A DNA stretch of 64,000 nucleotides from an uncultured Acinetobacter sp. (GCF_947626835.1 NZ_CANQTS010000003.1:1-64000); one strand, 5' to 3'; positions 55,295 through 63,530 are shown, counted from the stretch's first letter. Translations and numbers: made by a program. Notes: generated by a model from the letters alone, not told the origin.

Positions 55295-57039
55295 ATTCTA
55301 AAGCTTATACAGACTTCAATGATTTGCATGTTGTTTGCGGGTTAGAAGAGGTAAGCAAACAGATTAATTCTGCTATTTCTTCTTTGCAGTTTTCCCCCGA
55401 ACCCCCAATAAATGAAGCCCACAATTTTCAGGGTCAAACATTGGATGAAATGGAAAGTAATGCTGTTTTTGAAGGGGGGCAGGGGAGTATTTCGCAGGAA
55501 AATGATGCACCTGTTGAAAGTAAGCAGAAACCTGAAATCAATGAGGTTTTGCTGCAAGGTTATCTGAATCGTTATTTTTTAGTTGAAGGTAAAACTGAAA
55601 TTTGGGATAGCGAGCAAAAAACAGTTATGAAAAAAACTGCTTTTATCGCACTGATTAGCCAAAAGTACTTCAAGCTATGGTCGGCTAAACGTCAAGTGAT
55701 TTCACAGGATGTATTCCGCAATCACATGGATGAAGCTAATGCAGCCACTATTCAGGAATTATTGGATAACTTTGTCATTTTGGCGGGTACACAAGAATCT
55801 TGGAATATTAATCGTCGTGAACGTTGGCTTAACAAAGCAATCAAAGAGGCATATCCAAATATCTATGATTTATGGTTTAAGTCTCCAGTGCGTAAACAAA
55901 TCTATCACCGTAATTTGATCTTTGATCCGACTTGCTCTCATGACTTAGATGAAAATTATATCAATATGTTTAATGGTTTACCTTTAGATGTATTGCGTGA
56001 TGCAAATGGTGCTCAAATCTCTGTACAGGATGCTGCAAAAATGTGTCCTGGTATTATTAGTTTGATTCATCATTTATGCAGTCATGAAAAAGAGGCGGTC
56101 ATGTTCCTGCTTAAATGGTTAGCTTATCCGCTTCAGAATATGGGTGGGAAAATGGCGACTTGTGTACTCATGCATGGTGATACTCAAGGTGCGGGTAAAT
56201 CATTATTGTTCGGTAAAATCTTTAAAAAGATTTATGGTGACTATCACACAACTGTTGGCCAACAGCAGCTGGATTCTAACTATAACGAATGGATTGAAAA
56301 TAAACTTTTCGGTTTGTTTGAGGAAATTGTAGATAACAAGAAAAAGCATAACGTGATGGGGATGATTAAACATTTGATCACTGGTGAGACTTTGTATGTC
56401 AGTAAAAAGTTTGTCAGTGGTTGGGAAATGGATAACCACTTAAATACGGTATTTTTATCTAACAATACGCAACCATTGCCGATTGAAGAAAAAGACAGAC
56501 GTTTCCTTGTCCTTAATCCGACTAAAGCTTTGGAAGGGAAATTATATGAAGCAGTGATGCAAGAAATCAATTCTGAAGGTATTCGTGCTTTCTTCACTGT
56601 ACTCATGGGAATGGATCTAGGGGACTTCAATGGTCATACCAAGCCACCAATGACCAAGGCTAAAAAAGCCTTGATTGACTATTCACGTCCAGGCTTCGAT
56701 ACGTTCTATACGGATTGGAAAAATGGCGAGACAAAGTATCCGTTTATCTCGTGCAAATCCGAACAACTATATCAAGCCTTCATTCAATGGACCAAAAAGA
56801 CTGGTGAGCATCCAATCAGTATGAAGCGATTCATAGGAGAAGGACGTAAGCACGGCTTTATACCGAGTGAAAAAGCCAAGCATTGGAAAGGTTTGAAGAA
56901 GAGTGGCCAGAATAAAATTATTATTATTGGAGTCAAACCAGATGAGAAGAAAGAGCAGGATTGGTTGGGGTTGCAAGTTGAAGAATTTCAAGATAGTCTC
57001 GATGGTACTCCAGAGGTTATGGGCTATGGCAATATCTAA
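55291..57039 (+). CDS. Phage replicative helicase (D5/DUF5906-like)
   Basis: Protein of 582 residues that overlaps the primase gene (ATGA) with AGGAG eight bases before its ATG. The first 28 residues (DFNDLHVVCGLEEVSKQI) look like the usual C-terminal tail of the primase domain. A linker of about 60 residues follows. The superfamily 3-like helicase has Walker A GDTQGAGKS at about 295-303, then LFGLFEEIVDNKKKHN (Walker B-like), VFLSNNTQPLPIEEKDRRFLVL (sensor/arginine region). With the primase it should drive replication from the nearby iteron region. Confidence 0.85.
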   Translation: MNSKAYTDFNDLHVVCGLEEVSKQINSAISSLQFSPEPPINEAHNFQGQTLDEMESNAVFEGGQGSISQENDAPVESKQKPEINEVLLQGYLNRYFLVEGKTEIWDSEQKTVMKKTAFIALISQKYFKLWSAKRQVISQDVFRNHMDEANAATIQELLDNFVILAGTQESWNINRRERWLNKAIKEAYPNIYDLWFKSPVRKQIYHRNLIFDPTCSHDLDENYINMFNGLPLDVLRDANGAQISVQDAAKMCPGIISLIHHLCSHEKEAVMFLLKWLAYPLQNMGGKMATCVLMHGDTQGAGKSLLFGKIFKKIYGDYHTTVGQQQLDSNYNEWIENKLFGLFEEIVDNKKKHNVMGMIKHLITGETLYVSKKFVSGWEMDNHLNTVFLSNNTQPLPIEEKDRRFLVLNPTKALEGKLYEAVMQEINSEGIRAFFTVLMGMDLGDFNGHTKPPMTKAKKALIDYSRPGFDTFYTDWKNGETKYPFISCKSEQLYQAFIQWTKKTGEHPISMKRFIGEGRKHGFIPSEKAKHWKGLKKSGQNKIIIIGVKPDEKKEQDWLGLQVEEFQDSLDGTPEVMGYGNI

Positions 57040-57052
57040 AACAAGCATGCCA

Positions 57053-57371
57053 TGTGAACCATGTGAACCTTTGTGTGAATCATTTTACCACAATGGTTCA
57101 CACGCCAACATACTGAAATCATTAAGTAATTATGCCCATGTGAATGATGTGAACCATTTGCATGCGTGCGCGCGCGTAAAGATAATTTCACTTTTATGTT
57201 TTTCCGTCCTTAAAAACATGAAAAAACGAATTTCTCTCACACGTATAAAATCATTAAAACCATTCACATCATTCACATTTTTTAAAAATGCTTATAAAGC
57301 ATTAATAATTAATAAGAATTTATGTGAACCTTTTTTGATTAATCATTCACACATCATTCACATCATTCACA
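57053..57371. repeat. TGTGAA/TTCACA iteron array, candidate phage replication origin
   Basis: Twelve copies of one hexamer occur within 320 bases after the helicase gene: TGTGAA at 57053, 57062, 57074, 57139, 57148 and 57323, and the inverted form TTCACA at 57097, 57263, 57272, 57346, 57357 and 57366. Several neighbours are exactly 9 bases apart. Between them lie AT-rich stretches. Such arrays next to replication genes are typical of initiator-binding iterons. A plus-strand frame across it (56903-57379) translates the repeats into low-complexity sequence and overlaps the helicase, so I do not call it a gene. Confidence 0.65.
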
Positions 57372-57392
57372 AAATTTAAAAAGGACAACAAA

Positions 57393-57851
57393 ATGGAAAA
57401 ATATTTACGTTTGTTAAATCCTAAAACGACAAATTTCGATGCAATCGGTGGCGGTAGCCATGGCTCTATGACTGCACAGGATGTTTGTGTTGCATTGAGT
57501 TATGCAAATTTGACCAGCATCCAGCAGTCTCTATTGAATATATGTTCAATGAACCAAAACTCTATTGAGCAAATCAAGGTAACTACAAAACATATTCAAG
57601 CTGAATTGAATGCGATGAAGCGTGCAGATCTCTCTGAAGACACAGAAATTTCGATTTTTATTGCCCTTGTTGAATTAAGTAAAGTACCTGGTAGTTATAA
57701 ACCTTCTGTTCGTAACAGAGCTGTCATCGGTGGTGTGAGTAAAGATCGAGTACAGCGTAAGCTCAATCAAGTAGTCAATGAGTACAAAGGTCTTTTCGAA
57801 GATGAAATCAAAGTGATTTCAAGTAAAATAAAATACCAATTTAAAGATTAA
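57393..57851 (+). CDS. Candidate late-gene regulator (antiterminator position)
   Basis: Protein of 152 residues with AAGGA before the ATG. It is mostly helical; the C-terminal part (KPSVRNRAVIGGVSKDRVQRKLNQVVNEYKGLF) could hold a helix-turn-helix. I do not recognise the family. The position, between replication genes and a promoter followed by two terminators before the late genes, is that of the Q antiterminator in lambda-like phages. The function is inferred from context only. Confidence 0.5.
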   Translation: MEKYLRLLNPKTTNFDAIGGGSHGSMTAQDVCVALSYANLTSIQQSLLNICSMNQNSIEQIKVTTKHIQAELNAMKRADLSEDTEISIFIALVELSKVPGSYKPSVRNRAVIGGVSKDRVQRKLNQVVNEYKGLFEDEIKVISSKIKYQFKD

Positions 57852-57853
57852 AT

Positions 57854-57868
57854 TACTAAAAAGGTATT
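57854..57868. promoter_or_regulatory. Operator-like site next to the late promoter
   Basis: TTACT-AAAAA-GGTAT is a variant of the early operators, and a further GGTAT lies at 57873. It sits directly before the TTGACA box of the late promoter, so the phage repressor or Cro may act here too. Confidence 0.45.
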
Positions 57869-57876
57869 TTTGGTAT

Positions 57877-57906
57877 TGACAGGTGCGACAGTTTTAATCT
57901 ACATTT
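57877..57906 (+). promoter_or_regulatory. Late promoter (PR'-like)
   Basis: A perfect -35 TTGACA at 57877-57882 and TACATT at 57901-57906 with an 18-base spacer. Transcription from here meets a terminator about 40 bases later. Confidence 0.55.
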
Positions 57907-57948
57907 CTCCACAATGCAAAACTGTATTTAAAGCGCTGTAAGTTCTTA

Positions 57949-57977
57949 AGAGTCTCTCCCCAGAGGCTCTTTTTTTA
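57949..57977 (+). terminator. First leader terminator before the late genes
   Basis: The nine-base stem AGAGTCTCT/AGAGGCTCT (one G-U pair) with a CCCC loop is followed by seven T residues. Confidence 0.88.
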
Positions 57978-57978
57978 T

Positions 57979-58021
57979 GGCTGTATGTCAGGCGCGGGGC
58001 AGGGCATACAGTCTTTTTTTT
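57979..58021 (+). terminator. Second leader terminator before the late genes
   Basis: The stem GGCTGTATG/CATACAGTC with a GC-rich 17-base loop is followed by eight T residues. It begins one base after the T-run of the first terminator and ends 12 bases before the next gene. Confidence 0.8.
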
Positions 58022-58033
58022 AAGGATGACCGC

Positions 58034-58225
58034 ATGGCAAACAATCAGATGATCGTTCGCATCTCAGTTCAGATGCCTAAACGTCGAATGGTATTGCTCA
58101 CAGCGTTTCATGCAGTGGACAAGATCATTCAACTGAAAGCAACACAGAAACTGCGTGAATTAATTATTAAACGTTCCATCAAAGTTACTCCGGTGAAACA
58201 TGAACAAAGCACCACAGAAAGCTAA
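58034..58225 (+). CDS. Small basic prophage protein, unknown
   Basis: Protein of 63 residues from the ATG at 58034 (MANNQMIVRISVQMPKRR), with AAGGA upstream; the frame open from 57977 would run through the terminator. It is basic, with one hydrophobic helix region (MVLLTAFHAVDKII). Its 3' end overlaps the HNH gene by 26 bases. Unrecognised; first gene after the leader terminators. Confidence 0.6.
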   Translation: MANNQMIVRISVQMPKRRMVLLTAFHAVDKIIQLKATQKLRELIIKRSIKVTPVKHEQSTTES

Positions 58226-58802
58226 GCGTCCATGTCTATCATCTGGATGTAAAGACTTTGCATCGAACAAAGGATATTGTGACAAACATCAGAGCCGAGT
58301 GAAGCAACGTGATCGTGATCGCGGGACTGCACATCAACGTGGCTATGATGCCGAGTGGAAAAAACATCGTGACCAATTCTTGTTGAAACATCCGCTGTGT
58401 GTTGAGTGTCGTCGTAAAGGTTACGTGATGCCGGCAACGGTGGTCGATCACATCATTCCACACAAGGGCGATAAGGATCTGTTCTGGAACAAATCAAATT
58501 GGCAACCGTTATGTGAAACACACCATAACATCAAGACTGCATCAGAAGATCGCGGTGCTTGGATGCCAGTGACAACCAAAGCAGTGAATGATCCTGAACG
58601 TAAAAGTCCATTCAAAGTTGGTGATCTATTGACGATTACAAACGATGTGATCCTTAGCCGACTTGGTTGTACTGATCAGGATCAATGGGAAGTGCTCGAT
58701 GTGCTCAATGAAAAGATCCTTGAGGTATCCAACGGCATGAAGATACAGCAGCTGCACTTCATTCATTTCAAAAGACATACTGGGACTGCACACGTTAGCT
58801 AG
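58200..58802 (+). CDS. Phage HNH endonuclease
   Basis: Protein of 200 residues. The N-terminal Cys/His segment (CLSSGCKDFASNKGYCDKH) and CVECRRKG flank a typical HNH: VVDHIIPHKGDKDLFWNKSNWQPLCETHHNIKT. In HK97-like phages an HNH protein encoded beside the terminase is needed for cleaving at cos and packaging. The C-terminal 60 residues (FKVGDLLTITNDVILSRLG...) look like a small beta domain that is not part of the standard HNH. It begins within the upstream gene, with GGTGA before the ATG. Confidence 0.85.
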   Translation: MNKAPQKAKRPCLSSGCKDFASNKGYCDKHQSRVKQRDRDRGTAHQRGYDAEWKKHRDQFLLKHPLCVECRRKGYVMPATVVDHIIPHKGDKDLFWNKSNWQPLCETHHNIKTASEDRGAWMPVTTKAVNDPERKSPFKVGDLLTITNDVILSRLGCTDQDQWEVLDVLNEKILEVSNGMKIQQLHFIHFKRHTGTAHVS

Positions 58803-58967
58803 TCTCAATGTTGACAGCTCGGAAAGACGGCACGCTCATGTGTAAGCAAAACTCATGAACGTTATAGGCTCGACAGGGTGTTGAGATAAGGCGGGTACAA
58901 GATGGATTTGACTTTGGTGACGGCAAGCCATTAACGCATAAGTTGGCCATAGCAAACGACACTACTA
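58803..58967. other. Gap with possible structured RNA
   Basis: No convincing gene is seen in these 165 bases between the HNH gene and a terminator hairpin. Several complementary segments, such as ACGCTCATG and CATGAACGT (one mismatch), suggest RNA structure. It may be a leader, a small RNA or part of the cos region. Confidence 0.3.
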
Positions 58968-58995
58968 ATCCCTGTCAGAAATGGCAGGGATTTCT
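58968..58995 (+). terminator. Hairpin terminator-like structure after the HNH gene
   Basis: AATCCCTGTC/GGCAGGGATT (one G-U pair) with a six-base loop is followed by TTCTTATT, a modest T-rich tail. Confidence 0.6.
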
Positions 58996-59012
58996 TATTG
59001 TGAGATAACAAC

Positions 59013-59171
59013 ATGAAACTTTGGTTAAAGAGTTTTACGCATAACTGTATTGTGCATCCATTGATGATGTTTATACCTAAGAAGTGGGCACATGAACTTC
59101 ATGATCGAAATGCAGATTGGGCTTTTGATTTGAATCGTTATGACGAACTTAAGTTAGAAAAACAAAAATAG
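59013..59171 (+). CDS. 52-residue prophage protein, unknown
   Basis: A small gene coding for MKLWLKSFTHNCIVHPLMMF then IPKKWAHELHDRNADWAFDL and a charged tail. It has GTGAG upstream at a usable distance. The NCIVHPLMMFIP...HDRNADWAF pattern recurs, as I recall, in small unnamed proteins of other phages. Amphipathic, Trp-rich; function unknown. Confidence 0.6.
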   Translation: MKLWLKSFTHNCIVHPLMMFIPKKWAHELHDRNADWAFDLNRYDELKLEKQK

Positions 59172-59199
59172 TTAAGGGGATATGGGGTCAAAAGTCTAA

Positions 59200-59271
59200 A
59201 CCGACCTCCCGCTAAAGACCGACCCCCCATGAAATTTTCTCTCCGTGAGAAAAAATCAAAAGGGAGGGGGG
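59200..59271. other. GC-rich direct/inverted repeat region before the terminase, candidate cos
   Basis: ACCGACC is repeated at 59200 and 59218 and leads into C-rich runs (CCTCCC, CCCCCC), with the complementary GGGAGGGGGG at 59262-59271 and the stem TTTTCTC/GAGAAAA between. In HK97-type phages the cos site lies just before the small terminase gene, often next to an HNH gene. The cut position cannot be read. Confidence 0.35.
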
Positions 59272-59286
59272 TATCAGAGGTGATTT

Positions 59287-59766
59287 ATGACTGATAAAGA
59301 TTTCACATTCCAAGCTGGATCTGAACTACTGCAACCGAAGGTAGCAGTAAAGGCAAAAATTCCACCTAAACCTGCAGGCTTGACCAAAGTTGCCAATGCC
59401 GTTTGGGAAGAGTTGGGACCAAAACTTGTTGAAGTTGGTCTGCTCAGTGAAGTGGATGGAGCAGCGTTTACATTGCTGTGCCGAAATATTTCTGACTATG
59501 AAGCTGTCTTGGCCAAGTTACAGACCGTCGATGACTTCGTGGATGAGACACCGAATAAATTTAAGGTTCAATCAGTGTGGTTCACGTTACGGAACCGACT
59601 GCATGATGACATTTTGCGACTGTCTAAAGAATTTGGTCTGACTCCAGCTTCTCGAAGTGGTATGCGTGGTGCGCAGACGGATAAGAGTCAGCAATTGGGT
59701 CTTGGTTTTGAAACGCCTGAACCAACGAAACCAGAGAGTGCATTTACAGTGCGTAGACGATCATGA
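59287..59766 (+). CDS. Terminase small subunit, P27 family
   Basis: DNA-packaging protein of 159 residues. The P27-family pattern is visible: IPPKPAGLTKVANAVWEELGPKLVEVGLLSEVDGAAFTLLCRN, then VQSVWFTLRNRLHDDILRLSKEFGLTPASRSGM. It recognises the packaging site and hands DNA to the large subunit. AGAGG precedes the ATG, and it overlaps the large-subunit gene (ATGA). Confidence 0.9.
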   Translation: MTDKDFTFQAGSELLQPKVAVKAKIPPKPAGLTKVANAVWEELGPKLVEVGLLSEVDGAAFTLLCRNISDYEAVLAKLQTVDDFVDETPNKFKVQSVWFTLRNRLHDDILRLSKEFGLTPASRSGMRGAQTDKSQQLGLGFETPEPTKPESAFTVRRRS

Positions 59767-61523
59767 GCGAAAGAAATTATTTAGAAATCATGCACCAGTA
59801 CTGCAAAGACGTGCAAACAGGTGTGCGAATTGCGGGAAAGTTTGAAAAATTAGCAGTAAAACGTTTTCTAAATGATTTAAAACGCCAAGAAAACGACCAC
59901 GATTTTCCATATTCACTCAGTGAAGAGCGCATGAATCATGTGTGCTCATTCATTGAAAATTTGCATCACTGGAAAGGTGCTTTAGCACGTAAGCATTTCA
60001 TCTTAGATCCTTGGCAAGTTTTCGTTGTTGGCAACATTTTCGGCTGGGAAGATGAGGACGGTATCAGACGTTTTACCGATGCTTATGTCGAAATTTCCAA
60101 GAAAAACGGAAAATCGACCCTTGCTGCTGCCATTGGTTTGTACATGTTATGCGGTGATGGTGAAGCGGGTGCTGAAGTTTATGCAGCAGCTGCCAATTAT
60201 GACCAAGCAAAAATTGTGTGGCAGGATGCCAAACAGATGGTGCTGCTGAATGCTGAATTAAGAGCAACATTTGGTATTGAAACGACTCAGTATGAGATCC
60301 GTTCGACCACTGGCAACGATAACAGTATTTTCCGTCCGATTGCGACAGACAAAGAAGGCAGTAAGGACGGTAAAAACGTCCATTGTGCCATTCTTGACGA
60401 AATTCATGCACATAAAGATTCTGAAACTTACGACATCATGGCAGATGGTGTCATTGCTCGTCGTGAGCCTTTAGTTTTGGGCATTACCACAGCAGGCAGT
60501 AATAAAATTGGGGTCTGTTGGCGTGAGCGCTGCAAAGTTGTCGATATTTTGTATGGTAAAGATCATTTAGAGCGTTATTTCGGCATCATTTTCACCATCG
60601 ATAAAGGTGACGATTGGCGCAATCCTGATGTTTGGCCAAAAGCGAATCCGAGTATGGGCGTTGCTTTTGATACCAATTACTTGCAAGGCAAATACAAGAA
60701 GATCAAAACCGCTGCTGAAGAAAGCCGATTCAGACAGAAAAGTTTGAATGAATGGGTACAAGGTGCAGACAGTTGGATTGCTTCGAGTGAATGGGAGATG
60801 CTGGCAGATCCGAGCGTCACTGAAGATCAATTCAAAGGCTGCATTTCTTTTGGTGGTTTGGACTTGGCAAGCAAAATGGACTTGGCAGGTTATGTGAAGT
60901 GGTATCCAAAACTGATTGATGGTCGTGTGCATTGGTATCTTTTTGCGCGTCAATACATCAATGAGCATGTTGTCAATCAAAGACGGCAAACAGACGGTCA
61001 AAAACGTCCTGATGAGTATTTGGATTGGGTCGAAGATGAGTACTTAATCGAGACACCAGGGAACGTCACCAACTTTGGACGGATCTTCACAGATATTGTA
61101 GAAAGCCATGCGCAATCGCCATTTTATGAAATTGGCTTTGACCCGTGGAATGCTTCGCAGTTTGCTCAAGATCTGATTTCGCGTGATATTGAAGCCATTG
61201 AAGTTCGGCAGCAGGTAAATCCGCTAAGTTTTGGTATGCGTTGGATAGAAGAACTGATTCGGGATGGTCGAATTCATCATGATGGCAACCCTGTATTGCA
61301 GTGGTGTATGTGTAACATCGTGGTCAAAGAAGATGCCAACACTCATATTTTCCCACGTAAGCCTGATAAAGCACGAAAAATTGACGCAGCTGTGGCAGCG
61401 ATTATTGGTGCTACACGGGCAATGCTTTGGGATAAGTTAGACGTTTTCGACTTGGTACCAGGTGCAGAAGATGGAAACATTGATGACTGGTTGAATGACA
61501 TGATTAAGGTAGCTAAGCGATGA
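59763..61523 (+). CDS. Terminase large subunit
   Basis: Packaging motor of 586 residues: an N-terminal ATPase (Walker A-like SKKNGKST at 112-119, Walker B HCAILDEIHAHKD) and a C-terminal nuclease domain (GGLDLASKMDLAGYVKWYPK with its acidic residues, then EIGFDPWNASQFAQDL, and KIDAAVAAIIGATRAM near the end). It is of the HK97-like Terminase_1 type that goes with P27 small subunits. Overlaps both neighbours by 4 bp, so the packaging/head genes are translationally coupled. Confidence 0.95.
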   Translation: MSERNYLEIMHQYCKDVQTGVRIAGKFEKLAVKRFLNDLKRQENDHDFPYSLSEERMNHVCSFIENLHHWKGALARKHFILDPWQVFVVGNIFGWEDEDGIRRFTDAYVEISKKNGKSTLAAAIGLYMLCGDGEAGAEVYAAAANYDQAKIVWQDAKQMVLLNAELRATFGIETTQYEIRSTTGNDNSIFRPIATDKEGSKDGKNVHCAILDEIHAHKDSETYDIMADGVIARREPLVLGITTAGSNKIGVCWRERCKVVDILYGKDHLERYFGIIFTIDKGDDWRNPDVWPKANPSMGVAFDTNYLQGKYKKIKTAAEESRFRQKSLNEWVQGADSWIASSEWEMLADPSVTEDQFKGCISFGGLDLASKMDLAGYVKWYPKLIDGRVHWYLFARQYINEHVVNQRRQTDGQKRPDEYLDWVEDEYLIETPGNVTNFGRIFTDIVESHAQSPFYEIGFDPWNASQFAQDLISRDIEAIEVRQQVNPLSFGMRWIEELIRDGRIHHDGNPVLQWCMCNIVVKEDANTHIFPRKPDKARKIDAAVAAIIGATRAMLWDKLDVFDLVPGAEDGNIDDWLNDMIKVAKR

Positions 61524-62773
61524 GTAAAAAACGCGATAAACCAAAAATTCGTGATAAAACAAATCGCGATAAGCTGAAGGTTCGCGGAACGGGACCAAAG
61601 CAAGATAAAAAGGGGACGATATTACATGATCGTCCCCTTTCTACTTTGAGAACTGCAAAGCCTGTCAGTTTTGATAGTGCGATGACGCTCAGTGCTGTTT
61701 TTGCCTGCGTTAAGATTCTTGTTGAGTCAGTGGCCACCTTGCCTTTGCAAATGTTCAAGATCAATAAGGATGGAACGCGAACACAAGTTAAAGATCATGA
61801 CCTGATTCGATTGTTAAACAATAAGCCGAACCGTTATCAGACTCGTGTCGAGTTTTTTGAACAGCTGATGCTGAACCTTGTCGCAGGCAATAGCTTTGGC
61901 AAGCGTGATTACATCGGAAAAAAGCTCACCAGTATTCAAATTATTAACTCTGGATCAGTAGATCTGAAGTTAGACGATAAAGGGAATCCGGTTTATCAGT
62001 GTCAAATCAATGGTCAGAAAGTCGAATATTCTGAAAAGGATATTTGGCATGTCAAACTTTTTGGCACGGGATTGATGGGAATGTCACCCATTGCTTATGG
62101 TGCTCAATCCATCGGCATTGGTCTTGCTGGGAATGATAAAACATCTCGATTGATGTCCAATGGTGCCAAGCCAACAGGAGCATTGAAAACGGATAAATAT
62201 CTAAAAAAAGAACAGCGTGATGTTTTGCGTGGTGAGTTGGATATTTTGATCAATGGTGATGATGGTGATTTGGCGGTACTTGAAGGTGGGATGCAGTTTG
62301 AACCGATTAGTTTGACCCCTGAAGACCTTGAGTTGATTGCCATTCGTAAAATGTCAGTCGAAGAAGCTTGTCGATACTTTGGTGTGCCACCAATTCTGGT
62401 GTATTTGACTGAAGGTGCAACCGCATGGGGCAGTGGTATTGAGCAAATTATCGATGGATTTTACAAATTTGGTTTACGCCCATATTTGGAACGTATCGAA
62501 GAAAGTATCCGTATTCATTTGCTTCCGCGTGAAGATTGGGATGATTACGAATTTGAGTTCAAGACCAAAGATTTGTTGAGAGCGTCTTATCTGCAACGAA
62601 TTGCCTCGAATAAAGATCGAATTCTTAGCGGTCAGGCATCGCCTAACGAGATCCGTCGTGAAGAGGGTGATGCACCTGATGCAAATGGTGATTTCTTATT
62701 GGTTCCAGTGAATATGACCACTGCTGAACGTATGAAAAAAGGTACTTATGGAGCGAAAGCTGATGAAAAATAA
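61520..62773 (+). CDS. HK97-family portal protein
   Basis: Portal of 417 residues that forms the dodecameric DNA gate of the head. After a basic N terminus (KKRDKPKIRDKTNRDKLK), typical portal segments follow: VFACVKILVESVATLPLQMF, DLIRLLNNKPNRYQTRVEFFEQLM, DIWHVKLFGTGLMGMSPI, MSVEEACRYFGVPPILV and the YLQRIASNKDRILSGQASPNEIRREEGDAP end. The basic N-terminal extension is longer than usual. It overlaps the large terminase gene (ATGA) and the protease gene. Confidence 0.94.
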   Translation: MSKKRDKPKIRDKTNRDKLKVRGTGPKQDKKGTILHDRPLSTLRTAKPVSFDSAMTLSAVFACVKILVESVATLPLQMFKINKDGTRTQVKDHDLIRLLNNKPNRYQTRVEFFEQLMLNLVAGNSFGKRDYIGKKLTSIQIINSGSVDLKLDDKGNPVYQCQINGQKVEYSEKDIWHVKLFGTGLMGMSPIAYGAQSIGIGLAGNDKTSRLMSNGAKPTGALKTDKYLKKEQRDVLRGELDILINGDDGDLAVLEGGMQFEPISLTPEDLELIAIRKMSVEEACRYFGVPPILVYLTEGATAWGSGIEQIIDGFYKFGLRPYLERIEESIRIHLLPREDWDDYEFEFKTKDLLRASYLQRIASNKDRILSGQASPNEIRREEGDAPDANGDFLLVPVNMTTAERMKKGTYGAKADEK

Positions 62774-63512
62774 ACTGCATGTGCGGAATAAGTTTTCGCC
62801 AAACATGCCAAAAGTGCAATGTCGTCGAATGCCTGTCGTTGCGGATAACTTACGATTTATCAACAAGGATGAAAAAACCGGCATCGTGAAGATCAGCGGT
62901 TATGCGGTGAAATGGGATTCAATCAATTATCACGGTGAAAAATTCATTCGTGGTGCATTTGCTGAAGTTTGTGCTGCATTTGCTGCTGGAACCAAAAAAA
63001 TTCATGCGTATTACAATCATGGTTGGCGACTTTGGTATGTCGATGCACAGCTAGCTATGCGTATTGGTAAATATACAGTTCTGAAAGAAGATGATGTCGG
63101 TCTTTATGTTGAACTTGAATTTACACCAGGCTTGGCCATTGCCCGTGATGTCGCTGCAATGGTCCAACATGGCACAGTGGATGGATTCTCAATTGCATTC
63201 TATCCGGTTAGTGACTTGGACTATGATGATAAAGGCACGCATGTTGAAATTCGTCGAGCTGATATGTATGAAATTAGTGTCGTAGATGAACCATCCGATG
63301 ATGCAGCGCGTGTGATTAATGATCAGACAATTGAAGCGATTGAATCAGAAGATGATGCTGAAGAACTTTTACGTTCGCTTGGCTTGGCTGGGGATTACTC
63401 GAAAAAATTGATTGCACGCTTAACTGATGTGCATAAGCCAAAAGAAAATCCACCGCCAAAAACTGACCCGAAAAAAGATCCTTTGGCATTCTTGGATCAA
63501 ATACCCGTTTAA
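62763..63512 (+). CDS. HK97-family prohead protease
   Basis: Serine protease of 249 residues that matures the capsid by cutting scaffold segments. I start it at the ATG at 62763 (MKNKLHVRNKF), ten bases after GGAG and overlapping the portal stop codon; the frame is open to 62748. Catalytic candidates are His in YYNHGWR and Ser in DGFSIAF, with ISGYAVKWDSINYHGEKFIRGAF as family N terminus and EISVVDEPSDDAARV as the usual segment after the Ser. The acidic/Pro-Lys C terminus is self-cleaved in relatives. Confidence 0.92.
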   Translation: MKNKLHVRNKFSPNMPKVQCRRMPVVADNLRFINKDEKTGIVKISGYAVKWDSINYHGEKFIRGAFAEVCAAFAAGTKKIHAYYNHGWRLWYVDAQLAMRIGKYTVLKEDDVGLYVELEFTPGLAIARDVAAMVQHGTVDGFSIAFYPVSDLDYDDKGTHVEIRRADMYEISVVDEPSDDAARVINDQTIEAIESEDDAEELLRSLGLAGDYSKKLIARLTDVHKPKENPPPKTDPKKDPLAFLDQIPV

Positions 63513-63530
63513 TTTTCTTTTTAAATCCTG

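Noticed and set aside
57139..57153. TGTGAA repeats as CRP binding sites
   Set aside because: The spacing between TGTGA and TCACA partners is not the six bases of a CRP site; the direct-repeat 9-base period fits iterons better.
56903..57379. Plus-strand frame of 158 codons across the end of the helicase gene and the repeat array
   Set aside because: It overlaps the helicase gene in another frame, has no ribosome site, and its sequence after the overlap is a translation of the TGTGAA/TTCACA repeats (EPCEP, HSHIIHIIH).
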